The position numbers and the translations under genes are program-made. From contig NZ_VCIX01000066.1 of assembly GCF_006345825.1 (NCBI RefSeq), positions 91,670 through 155,669 of the forward strand: 64,000 bases of DNA. Reading direction: 5' to 3'. The stretch comes from Paenibacillus paridis (GTDB lineage Bacteria > Bacillota > Bacilli > Paenibacillales > Paenibacillaceae). Positions 45,168 through 53,488 of this stretch are shown here, piece by piece (positions within the stretch are counted from its first letter, which is position 1; the number at the start of each line of letters is the position of its first letter). A model generated the notes under the pieces. It had not been told where the DNA came from, ran no database searches, and worked only from the letters and a program-made list of their open reading frames with translations.

Positions 45168-46781
45168 ATGTATCAACTATTAATTGTTGACGACCAGCCG
45201 GATCTCGTCGAGGATCTGGCAAGCAATCTGCCCTGGAGCACCGTTGGCGTAGATACGGTATACCAAGCGAACTCTGGCCATGAGGCAATAGAGATTATGA
45301 ATACGACACCCATTGATATCGTCATCACGGATATTCATATGCCGGGACTCTCCGGGCTTGATTTAATTGAACAGATTCGCGCATCCTGGAGCAATGTGAA
45401 ATGTATTTTGTTATCCGGGTACAACGACTTTGAATATGCCAAAAAAGCGCTCCAGCACCAAGCCAGCGACTATTTGCTTAAGCCTGCCGAGGACGAGGAA
45501 TTGCTGCAGGCCGTGAAGAAAGCCGCCGATCAGCTTGAAGAGCATTGGAAGGAAATCAGCTCCCATCAAAGCGCGCTGGCGTCCCTGAAGGATAATTTGC
45601 CTATATTGCGGAATCATCTGCTTCTCTCCCTCCTGCAAGGGCAGGCTTACAGCCAGGAGAAGCTGCAAGGAAAGCTCGATATGCTCGATCTTCCATTCCA
45701 GGCAGGCTCTCCTTACTGCATGATGCTGCTCCGGATGGAGGACTATTTCAATGAACAGACTGATCGTGACGGCGCCTTGCTGGAATATGCGGTTAGCAAT
45801 ATCGCTGAAGAAATTTTTGCCGAGGAGTACAGGCTTTGGCATACGAAGGATGAACATGGTTACTTTATTTTTCTTATTATGAGCAAAAACGCCGGCTCTG
45901 CGGAGCACCCCCCTCTCCTTCATCTGGTTGAGCAGAAGGCGGCTCAGCTTCAGCATTACGTAAAGCTATATTTAAAAGGAACGATATCGCTTGTCCTTAC
46001 TAAACAGGAGGCGTTCCCTCGCGAGCTTCATGAAACCTATGATTTTTCAATCATTAACTTCAGGCAGAGAATCGGCAGCGAGCGTGGATTTCTGTTAACG
46101 CTGACGGAGGAGGCAGAGCACGGCGAAGCCAACTCGCTCTCACACTTGTATAATCCTCCGCTGCTCATCCATTTGCTGGAGGCCGGGCAATGGGAGGCTA
46201 TCGAGGAGAAGCTGAGGCTTGCCTTTGAGGAGCTTGAGCTTAATTGGGGAGAATCGCATGAGCATATTTTGGAAACCTACTTCATGATCGTCAGCTCACT
46301 CAGCTTCTCGATCCATAAGAACAAGCTCTGGATGGCGGATATTATGGGCGGGGAGTTCAATCAGCTGCTAAGCGGTCCCCAGTTCCATACCATTAAGCAG
46401 CTCCGTTCCTGGACAACGGCGATCATCGGTGCTTATCGCGGCCATATGAGCAGCAGGGTGCAGCACTCCCGCTCCAGCACGGTGCAGAAGGTGCAGGAAT
46501 ACGTGGCTGGCCACCTAGAGGATGCATCTCTGCAATCGATCGCCTCCCATGTTTTTCTTAACCCTTCGTATTTGTCCAAAATCTACAAGCTGGAGACGGG
46601 CGAAGGCATTAGCGACTATTTATCCCGGCTGAAGATGGAAACCGCGGCGCACATGCTTCGTACAACGCCCGATAAAATATATGAAATTGCAGCCAAGGTA
46701 GGCTATCTGAAAACAAGCTATTTCATCAAGGTGTTCAAGGACCGATATGGCATTACGCCTCAAGAATTCCGCGACCGTTAA
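45168..46781 (+). CDS. Response regulator with AraC-type DNA-binding domain (YesN type)
   Basis: This 537-residue regulator has an N-terminal receiver domain with Asp8/Asp9 and the phosphorylated Asp55 in TDIHMPG, and a conserved K in the LKPAEDEE segment. A long middle region of unknown fold follows, then a C-terminal AraC/XylS double helix-turn-helix (about 435-537, ending KDRYGITPQEFRDR). The ATG has GGAG upstream. It follows the kinase gene by 73 bases. It probably activates the divergent transporter genes and the GH16 gene. Its stop codon overlaps that of the convergent MBL-fold gene. Confidence 0.93.
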   Translation: MYQLLIVDDQPDLVEDLASNLPWSTVGVDTVYQANSGHEAIEIMNTTPIDIVITDIHMPGLSGLDLIEQIRASWSNVKCILLSGYNDFEYAKKALQHQASDYLLKPAEDEELLQAVKKAADQLEEHWKEISSHQSALASLKDNLPILRNHLLLSLLQGQAYSQEKLQGKLDMLDLPFQAGSPYCMMLLRMEDYFNEQTDRDGALLEYAVSNIAEEIFAEEYRLWHTKDEHGYFIFLIMSKNAGSAEHPPLLHLVEQKAAQLQHYVKLYLKGTISLVLTKQEAFPRELHETYDFSIINFRQRIGSERGFLLTLTEEAEHGEANSLSHLYNPPLLIHLLEAGQWEAIEEKLRLAFEELELNWGESHEHILETYFMIVSSLSFSIHKNKLWMADIMGGEFNQLLSGPQFHTIKQLRSWTTAIIGAYRGHMSSRVQHSRSSTVQKVQEYVAGHLEDASLQSIASHVFLNPSYLSKIYKLETGEGISDYLSRLKMETAAHMLRTTPDKIYEIAAKVGYLKTSYFIKVFKDRYGITPQEFRDR

Positions 46782-47821
46782 GAAGAAGCGGCAGCAAATA
46801 CGTAAGCGCCATCCCTTAGCGCCGAGGTAGCCCGGCCGAAATTTTCCAAATAAACCAGGTGGGCAAGCGTCTCCGACATCGCAAAACGCAATTGATGGGC
46901 ATTGCCATTCAGCCTGCTGCCAAACAGCGCCTCGCACATATGATAAGCCGTGCGGGGCTCTTCAGCGAGCATGGCAACCATCTTGTCCAGCCGGCGCTCA
47001 TGATGCTGCTGAAGCTCCGTAATTCTGCCTTCGAAATTCGAAAAAGGATCGCGGTGCCCCGGAAAAGCAAGCTTCACTTCATACGACTTCAACTGCTCGA
47101 GACTAACCAGAAAATCATTAAGCGGATCGCCGCCTTCCCCAGGCACAACACTCACATTAGGCGTAATATGGGGCAGCACCTGGTCCCCGCATATCATCCA
47201 CTGCCTATCCTTCTGATAAAAGCACACCTGCCCTTTCGCGTGGCCAGGCGCATCGATCAGTTCCCACTCTAAGCCGCCAAGAGCCATGCTGCTCCCTGCT
47301 TCAAAGTAGGTAACGGTAGGCTGCGGTGTCACCATTTCCACAAATGTTTCCAAATTTTCAGCGATTGCCGCTCTATGCTCCGCCGGCATGCCGTGGTCTG
47401 CATAAAGCGCATGAAGCTCCTCGGAAAAGCTGCTTTCAGCTCCCCAAAGCCTAACGGCGTAAGCATGGGCCTGACGAGTCATATAGACCGGGGCGCCGCT
47501 TCTTTCCTGCATATAACCAGCAAGTCCGTAATGATCCGGATGCTGATGGGTCAGAACAATTCGTTTAATATCCGTCCATACTAAGCCGAGGTCCTGCATC
47601 ACGTCCAACCAGACGCCAAGAGCCGCTTCCGTGCGAAGGCCAGGATCAATCAGCGTATAGCCGCTTTCCTCCGGGAGCAAATAGCTGTTCACCCATCTGA
47701 GCGAGAAAGGGACCGGCACCTTTACCTGTATCCAGCCTTCCTGCAAAATAACCTTGCCGATCTCCCATGCCTTTGAGCGCTTGTCCGCCTTATCTTCGTC
47801 TTGCTGCTTAGTCATCGTCAT
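46778..47821 (-). CDS. MBL-fold metallo-hydrolase
   Basis: This 347-residue cytoplasmic protein has the zinc-binding motif LTHQHPDHYGL (HxHxDH) near residue 92, a later His in DAPGHAKG and Asp in CGDQVLP, all metal ligands of the glyoxalase II-like group. The C-terminal winged-helix-like extension (about 270-347) resembles that of other MBL proteins of this kind. The substrate is unknown. The ATG overlaps the methyltransferase stop by four bases (ATGA), so the two are coupled. Its 3' end shares the TTAA at 46778-46781 with the convergent response regulator. Confidence 0.88.
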   Translation of the reverse strand: MTMTKQQDEDKADKRSKAWEIGKVILQEGWIQVKVPVPFSLRWVNSYLLPEESGYTLIDPGLRTEAALGVWLDVMQDLGLVWTDIKRIVLTHQHPDHYGLAGYMQERSGAPVYMTRQAHAYAVRLWGAESSFSEELHALYADHGMPAEHRAAIAENLETFVEMVTPQPTVTYFEAGSSMALGGLEWELIDAPGHAKGQVCFYQKDRQWMICGDQVLPHITPNVSVVPGEGGDPLNDFLVSLEQLKSYEVKLAFPGHRDPFSNFEGRITELQQHHERRLDKMVAMLAEEPRTAYHMCEALFGSRLNGNAHQLRFAMSETLAHLVYLENFGRATSALRDGAYVFAAASS

Positions 47822-48564
47822 AGCGCCCTTCCCGTCATTATCATCCGCGGCGAAGCTTCCTGCTCATAAGCGGATCCGTCGTAATTTCCGTAAAGCTTTT
47901 CTAGTCCGAGACTGCATAAGGCGAGGTTCCGCTCAAACCAATCCCTCTGATACAGCCTAACCCGCTCCAAATACTGTCTCTGCTCTTCCCGCTTCCGCGG
48001 ATCATATACCGTAATTTCCTTCTGTACCCAACCATTCAAAATGGATCGTTCCTCCAAAATATGTAAACCAGTTTCTTCATCTATACGTTCCGATCGGGGA
48101 ACTAAGGTTTGCGCCACATGAACAGGGTTAAGAAAATCGATGAGAAACGAGCCTTCCGGCCGCAACACTTTTCGTATTTGCCGAAGCACATGAATATTGT
48201 CGTCTTCTAACGAGAAATAGCCAAAGGAAGTAAACAGATTCACCGTCGCATCAAAGCTTCCCGCTTCAAACGGCAGCTCGCGCATATCGCCAGGGACCCA
48301 GTTGACCTGTCCCTCCTCGTCATGGAACTTCGCTTCCTCGAGCAGGACAGGAGACAAATCGGTGCCTGTAACCGCATAGCCGCTTCTTGCCATGGCAAGC
48401 GCATGCCTTCCCATACCGCAACCAATATCGAGCACCCTTGCTTTCTTTGGCAGCTGCAGCCATCCGATCATTTTGCCAACCTCTTTATTGGCTTCTTCCC
48501 AGTTACGATGTTTATAGACAAGCATATAATCGGAGCCGAAGCTCTGTTCGTACCATGGTTTCAT
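47818..48564 (-). CDS. Class I SAM-dependent methyltransferase
   Basis: This 248-residue methyltransferase has motif I VLDIGCGMGRHAL near residue 43, the acidic loop TGTDLSP, and motif post-I DATVNLFTSFGYF. The acceptor is unknown; the C-terminal part resembles small-molecule methyltransferases. The ATG at 48564 with AAGGAGAG upstream is chosen over the open frame to 48666. It is coupled to the MBL-fold hydrolase downstream and divergent from the second ger operon. Confidence 0.88.
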   Translation of the reverse strand: MKPWYEQSFGSDYMLVYKHRNWEEANKEVGKMIGWLQLPKKARVLDIGCGMGRHALAMARSGYAVTGTDLSPVLLEEAKFHDEEGQVNWVPGDMRELPFEAGSFDATVNLFTSFGYFSLEDDNIHVLRQIRKVLRPEGSFLIDFLNPVHVAQTLVPRSERIDEETGLHILEERSILNGWVQKEITVYDPRKREEQRQYLERVRLYQRDWFERNLALCSLGLEKLYGNYDGSAYEQEASPRMIMTGRAL

Positions 48565-48662
48565 TCCTTGCTCTCCTTCATTAAGGGCGTACACACTGCC
48601 GTTCTTTATGTATGTTTCATTGTACTTGAATTCCAACAAGCTGGCAAAGCTCATTGGAACAG

Positions 48663-48692
48663 GCATAATTTTTGGTTTTCAACACAAACTAT
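48663..48692 (+). promoter_or_regulatory. Sigma-G promoter of the second ger operon
   Basis: GCATA (48664-48668) is followed by exactly 17 bases and CAAACTA (48686-48692), a six-of-seven match to the forespore sigma-G -10 consensus CATACTA. It lies 55 bases before the first ger start codon, in the right orientation. Confidence 0.72.
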
Positions 48693-48747
48693 GGAAGCTT
48701 ATCCAGATCATCCAATTTGGAATCACTTCTTAAAAAGGGGAACCGCT

Positions 48748-50079
48748 ATGAATGAACGTCTGCGCTTGTTGTTTGCCGAAGCCGTCGACATTAAATTTGA
48801 ACATTTGCAAAATAGCGAAATGTCCATTGAAATCGCTTATATCGCCCCGCTTTGCGAAGAGAATAAAATAAACGATTTTATTATCGTCCCGTTCACGAAG
48901 GATGCCTATCCCTTTCAGAGCCAGCTGGATACGAATCCGGAATATCGCCAAGTAGAGGATATCGCCAAGTGGCAGGAGCTGCTTCTGCGCGGCCATGTGC
49001 TCATTCAGGCTAACCAAATCATCTATGCCTTTGATGCTTCCCGCATTATCAGCATCGAGAATCCTCAGACGCAGGTAGAGAGCGCAATCCAAGGCCCACA
49101 GCTTGCGCTTAGCGAGGATTTGAATATTTCGCTCAATCTTATTCGCAGCATGTACCCTTCTCCCGATTTGTCGGTAGAGGAGCATACGATCGGATCATTG
49201 TCCAAAACTCCGATTTTGGCTTTATTTGACCAACGCCGGGTTGACCCTAGCGTGCTGGATACCGTTCGCGACAAGCTGACTTCGATTAACGTAGAGATGC
49301 TGCACGCCGCTGGAGAACTGGAGAAGCTGCTCGTCGGCAAGCGCAAGCACCTATTTCCTACGATCCTGATTACAGAGAGGCCCGACCGCATTTCGAAAGC
49401 GATCTCCAAAGGCAAGGTTGTCATCCTGCTCAAAGGGAATATGTTCGCCATTATTTTGCCGGCTACCTTTTTTGATTTCATGCATGCTATGGAAGATGAT
49501 TACGATGCTTATTGGATGACCCGTTTTCTGATCTTTCTGCGCTACGCGTCCATTGTCCTGACCATTACCCTACCAGCCCTCTACATTTCGGTTGTCTCTT
49601 ATAATCCGGAGGTATTCCGTGTTCAACTGGCCTTCTCGATTGCGGGCAGCCGATCCGGCGTTCCCTATCCGTCATTTGTCGAAGTTTTTATTATGCTATT
49701 CATGATCGAGACCCTGATTGAAGCCAGTATCCGTCTTCCGCGCTATATCGGTTCTACCGCTACTACAGTAGGAGGGCTTATTCTGGGACAGGCTGCCCAG
49801 CAGGCTGGACTGGTGAGCAGCATTATGATTATCGTTACGTCGGTTGTCGCCATTTCCAATTTCGTTATCCCGGTCAATTCTCTCTCCTTTGCGATCCGTT
49901 TCTTGAAATATCCACTGATTGCCGTATCCATCTTTTTCGGCATCACAGGCGTGGCCGTGGGCTTGTTTGTCTACATCACTTACCTTTGCAATCTGAGAAG
50001 CTTCGGCAAGCCATATATGCGCATTTTCGGTAAATTAAGACCGCTGGAAGGAGATGTCGGGCAGGTGAATGTAGAGTGA
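48748..50079 (+). CDS. Germination receptor A subunit (second operon)
   Basis: This 443-residue member of the GerA/SpoVAF family has a soluble N-terminal domain (about 1-210) followed by a membrane domain of about five helices (from near 270, RFLIFLRYASIVLTITLPALYIS). It contains SRSGVPYPSFVEV, equivalent to the conserved REGVPFPALIEA of the other operon. It is about 80 residues shorter than the A subunit at 10301, because both the N-terminal domain and the C-terminal tail are shorter. The ATG has AAAAGGGG seven bases upstream. The in-frame region back to 48322 is antisense to the methyltransferase gene and is not part of it. Confidence 0.92.
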   Translation: MNERLRLLFAEAVDIKFEHLQNSEMSIEIAYIAPLCEENKINDFIIVPFTKDAYPFQSQLDTNPEYRQVEDIAKWQELLLRGHVLIQANQIIYAFDASRIISIENPQTQVESAIQGPQLALSEDLNISLNLIRSMYPSPDLSVEEHTIGSLSKTPILALFDQRRVDPSVLDTVRDKLTSINVEMLHAAGELEKLLVGKRKHLFPTILITERPDRISKAISKGKVVILLKGNMFAIILPATFFDFMHAMEDDYDAYWMTRFLIFLRYASIVLTITLPALYISVVSYNPEVFRVQLAFSIAGSRSGVPYPSFVEVFIMLFMIETLIEASIRLPRYIGSTATTVGGLILGQAAQQAGLVSSIMIIVTSVVAISNFVIPVNSLSFAIRFLKYPLIAVSIFFGITGVAVGLFVYITYLCNLRSFGKPYMRIFGKLRPLEGDVGQVNVE

Positions 50080-51176
50080 ACCGCTATGTGTTTTACAACT
50101 TTATTATGGTTAGTTTTATCAATTTGCTGCTATTCGTCCCGCATATTTTGATTGAAGCCCGCTTCAGCGGCGCCGTGTCCTCCATGATTGTTGGCACGGT
50201 TATCGGCACCATTCTTGTCTATATGTATACAAGCGCAATGGCCCGCTATCCTGGCAAAGGCCTGCCCGAAATTTTGAAACTGCATTTCCCGCAGTGGCTG
50301 GTCGCCATTTGTATGTTTTGCTCTGCAATTATGTGGTGGTTCGGCACAACGATCGTTGTTGTCGCTTACGCTATTTTAATTAACCGCTTCTTTAATCCGG
50401 ACGCAAATTCGATCATTATTTTGACCATGCTCATTCTCGCCTGCGGCTACGCGGCAACCCGTTCAACACTGTCCGTCATGTTTGTTATCGAAATCGGGCT
50501 TATTGTCAATGCTCCGGTTATTATCTTTATTTTGTTCAAGGCCGTCCGCAGCACGCAATTAAATTTTGACGCGATTCGTGTAGTCGCTAATTACGTGACC
50601 GCCATGCCTACCTTATCAGCCGTCGCTGCCGCCAGCTTTATATTTACCGGTTATATTAATCTATCATTGTTCAACCGGCTGCTGCCTCCCAATTTCCGAT
50701 TCAAGTTCCGCTGGATTTACCCGGTTTTTGGAATAACCATCATGCTGATCACGTTTTTTGTGCCGATCGGCTTTCACGGGACGGAAGCAGTCAACCAGTA
50801 CACCTACATTTGGAGCGTAACCGCAGATTCGCTCATTATGCAATATGGCTTTATTGAGCGGGTATTGTTCCTGTTTCTGATCGTTTTCTTAAACTTAACA
50901 CTTGTGTATACGATGTGTGGCTGGCATCAAGCGATGGAATTTATTAAATGCTGCTTCCGCAATTATAAGCCGGAAATCGACAGTCCCAAAACACCGGTCG
51001 CCAATTACGTCATCATCGGCATTTTCGCCAGTCTGACGATGTTGTACCTCTTGCTGACGAATGAGAAAATGAATATGTTTATTACCTCATACTGGCTGGT
51101 CGTGAGAATGTTCGTTGAGTTCGTCATTGTTCTAACGGTATTCCTGCTCAGTCGAAGGAGGCCCAAAACCACATGA
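50076..51176 (+). CDS. Germination receptor B subunit, permease-like (second operon)
   Basis: This 366-residue GerAB-family protein has about ten membrane helices and polar patches such as RNYKPEID between helices. The start is GTG, overlapping the A-subunit stop by four bases (GTGA). It forms a complete A-B-C receptor with its neighbours. Unlike the first operon, there is only one B subunit and no D-type gene after the C subunit. Confidence 0.92.
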   Translation: MNRYVFYNFIMVSFINLLLFVPHILIEARFSGAVSSMIVGTVIGTILVYMYTSAMARYPGKGLPEILKLHFPQWLVAICMFCSAIMWWFGTTIVVVAYAILINRFFNPDANSIIILTMLILACGYAATRSTLSVMFVIEIGLIVNAPVIIFILFKAVRSTQLNFDAIRVVANYVTAMPTLSAVAAASFIFTGYINLSLFNRLLPPNFRFKFRWIYPVFGITIMLITFFVPIGFHGTEAVNQYTYIWSVTADSLIMQYGFIERVLFLFLIVFLNLTLVYTMCGWHQAMEFIKCCFRNYKPEIDSPKTPVANYVIIGIFASLTMLYLLLTNEKMNMFITSYWLVVRMFVEFVIVLTVFLLSRRRPKTT

Positions 51177-52264
51177 ACGCAATGATTCGAATTTCCCTTG
51201 CCATCGTGACGCTTTGCTTGCTTGGAGCTTGCGGCTTTAAAGATATCGACAAACGTTTTTTTGTTGTCGCCCTTGGCATTGATCAATCGGAAAACGACAA
51301 AAAACCTTACCGGATAACGCTTCAGCTTGCCGTCCCCTCGCCGAAAATCGAGCCCGGCGCATCCAAAACGCAAATTGAAACGATAGATGCACCCAGCATT
51401 GCCGAAGGGGTTCGAATGCTAAAGGCCTACGTGGATAAGGAGATTGATTTTGGCCACTGCAAAATCTTTATTCTTGGCGAGAAGGTGGCGAATAGCGATT
51501 ATCAAGGCGCTTTGGAGTGGATGATGCGCAGAAGAGACATTCAAAGCGTAGCCAATATTGCCATCGGTAAGCCGGATGCCGAAAGTCTGCTGAAAGTGAA
51601 TCCGTTATCCGAGCGTTATCCAGGCAATACGCTGTTTTTAAGCTTTGGGGCAGATGGGACCGAATCCTCTTATACCTATGTTGAATCGTTGTCCGATTTT
51701 TCTAGAAGAGCTTCAGAGGAAGGGCTTGATCCCTTGATGCCCGTTATCGCCAAAGATAATCAGGAGAGCTTCATTATCAACCGTACCGCATTGCTCGATA
51801 AGAAGAGAGTCCGCCTTGTTCTTAATCCCTCCGAAGCGCAGCTTTATAACCAGCTTGCTAACGATTTCACCAAATCGTCCATGCATGGCATGTTTGAAGG
51901 GCTTGATCTTGTTGTGGCCATTACTGAAATCCATTCCAAATTTCGGATCGGGCAACAAAACGGCGAAGATACCATAACGATGGATGTCAAAATGAAGGTC
52001 GTGTTTGAAGAAGCGCCAAAAGGGTTATACTCCGACCAATGGGGACCGGTCCAAGAGGACCTTAATAAAGAATATGCCAAATCCTGCGTTAAGCTGCTCC
52101 GCAAAATTCAAAAAGCAGGTGTCGATCCCATTGGTTTCGGACTCCGCTACCGGGCAACTCATCCCGGTTCTGACGCTTTTAAGAAATGGGAGTCCATGTA
52201 CCCGACCATCAAATTCGTGGTCCGTGCCAATATTATTATCGAAGGTACGGGCTTAATCAAATAA
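51173..52264 (+). CDS. Germination receptor C subunit, Ger(x)C-family lipoprotein (second operon)
   Basis: This 363-residue lipoprotein has lipobox LGAC (Cys20) and the early family motif DIDKRFFVVALGID. The C-terminal half contains VKLLRKIQKAGVDPIGFG, the usual Ger(x)C segment. The ATG overlaps the permease stop by four bases. It anchors the receptor to the outer face of the spore inner membrane. A hairpin follows about 33 bases after the stop. Confidence 0.92.
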   Translation: MNAMIRISLAIVTLCLLGACGFKDIDKRFFVVALGIDQSENDKKPYRITLQLAVPSPKIEPGASKTQIETIDAPSIAEGVRMLKAYVDKEIDFGHCKIFILGEKVANSDYQGALEWMMRRRDIQSVANIAIGKPDAESLLKVNPLSERYPGNTLFLSFGADGTESSYTYVESLSDFSRRASEEGLDPLMPVIAKDNQESFIINRTALLDKKRVRLVLNPSEAQLYNQLANDFTKSSMHGMFEGLDLVVAITEIHSKFRIGQQNGEDTITMDVKMKVVFEEAPKGLYSDQWGPVQEDLNKEYAKSCVKLLRKIQKAGVDPIGFGLRYRATHPGSDAFKKWESMYPTIKFVVRANIIIEGTGLIK

Positions 52265-52297
52265 GCCTTCGCCGGCTGCCCTTGACACAAAATAGAA

Positions 52298-52339
52298 ATA
52301 GGGCGTGCTTGCCGCCTTCCGGCTGCTCCCACGCCCTAT
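52298..52339. terminator. Bidirectional terminator between ger operon and fni
   Basis: ATAGGGCGTG (52298-52307) pairs with CACGCCCTAT (52330-52339). T-rich sequence follows mainly on the minus strand (TTTCTATTTTG), so it fits best as the end of the carotenoid-fni transcript, and it also stops the convergent ger operon. Confidence 0.78.
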
Positions 52340-52355
52340 CTATTATGCTGCAACC

Positions 52356-53411
52356 TTACTTTAGCAGCAGCCTCTTCGTCCCGCGCAGCTCGTTGATCGA
52401 GCCCGCTCCGATTCCGAACATGGCCGTTTGCAGTTCGAATTCAATTCGCTTGAATTGCTGAAGCAGCTGCTCCTGCGATACCTGATGACTGCCCCCGGCT
52501 GCTTGCGGCAGCAGCACTCGGCCAAACCCGGCCAGATTCGCGCCTAGCGCAATCGCCTTCGCCGCGTCGACACCCGTCCGCAAGCCGCCGCTGGCAATGA
52601 TATTCGCCTGTGGCAGCCTCGAGCGAATTTCCGTTACGCTTTCTGCGGTCGGAATTCCCCAATCTGCAAATGCTTCGGCAGCTTGTCTTCTCAGCTCGTC
52701 CTGCGATCGGAATTTCTCGACCTGACTCCAAGATGTTCCGCCTGCGCCAGCCGCATCGATGAAGGAAACACCTGCTTCCATAAGCGCTTCAGCGGTATCG
52801 GCGTCAATTCCCCAGCCGACCTCCTTGATGCCGACAGGAACACCGGCTCGTTTGCATACTTGTGCAATCGCTGACAGCAAATTGCGGAAATCCGTATCCC
52901 CCTCGGGCTGGAATACCTCCTGCATGCTGTTCAAATGCAGAACGAGCGCATCGGCTTCTGCAATCTCCACCGCTCTGCGGCAGGAATCCACGCCAAAGCC
53001 GTAATTGAACTGTACCGCTCCAATGTTGGCAATGACCGGAACCGAAGGCGCATCCTTACGGATGGAGAAAGAGGCTGCGAGCTGCTCATTCTCTATGGCA
53101 GCGCGCATAGAGCCTAATCCGATCGCCCAGCCTCTCTCCTCTGCCACAATGGCCAGACGGCGGTTGATGGCGCCTGCTTCGTCTGTTCCGCCAGTCATAG
53201 AGCTAACGAGCAAAGGTGCTCCCAGCCTCTTGCCAAACCATTCCGTGTCCAGCTTAATTTCACTGAACGAAAGCTCGGGCAGTGCATTATGCTTGAAGCG
53301 ATAACGCTCCAAGCCCGTTTCGATGCCCACGCTGTTTACCTGCTCTTGCAAGCAAATACGGATATGCTCGCCCTTGCGCTTCGCGGTGGCTGCTTGCTGA
53401 TCAACTGTCAT
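52356..53411 (-). CDS. fni: Isopentenyl-diphosphate delta-isomerase, type 2 (FMN-dependent)
   Basis: This 351-residue type 2 IDI interconverts IPP and DMAPP. The signature segments are RKGEHI, NALPELSFSEIKLDT, APLLVSSMTGG and GGLRTGVDAAKA (FMN phosphate site). The ATG at 53411 has GGGAGG eight bases upstream. It lies 77 bases after the last crt gene on the same strand with no terminator in between, which suggests it supplies DMAPP for carotenoid synthesis alongside the ispG/MEP pathway. Confidence 0.94.
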   Translation of the reverse strand: MTVDQQAATAKRKGEHIRICLQEQVNSVGIETGLERYRFKHNALPELSFSEIKLDTEWFGKRLGAPLLVSSMTGGTDEAGAINRRLAIVAEERGWAIGLGSMRAAIENEQLAASFSIRKDAPSVPVIANIGAVQFNYGFGVDSCRRAVEIAEADALVLHLNSMQEVFQPEGDTDFRNLLSAIAQVCKRAGVPVGIKEVGWGIDADTAEALMEAGVSFIDAAGAGGTSWSQVEKFRSQDELRRQAAEAFADWGIPTAESVTEIRSRLPQANIIASGGLRTGVDAAKAIALGANLAGFGRVLLPQAAGGSHQVSQEQLLQQFKRIEFELQTAMFGIGAGSINELRGTKRLLLK

Positions 53412-53488
53412 GCTTGTTCCTCCCAAGCAAGCGCATCTTGGCAGCGCCTTTTATAGCGACGCGGCCATCCTTGCGCTTCTCTATCTTT

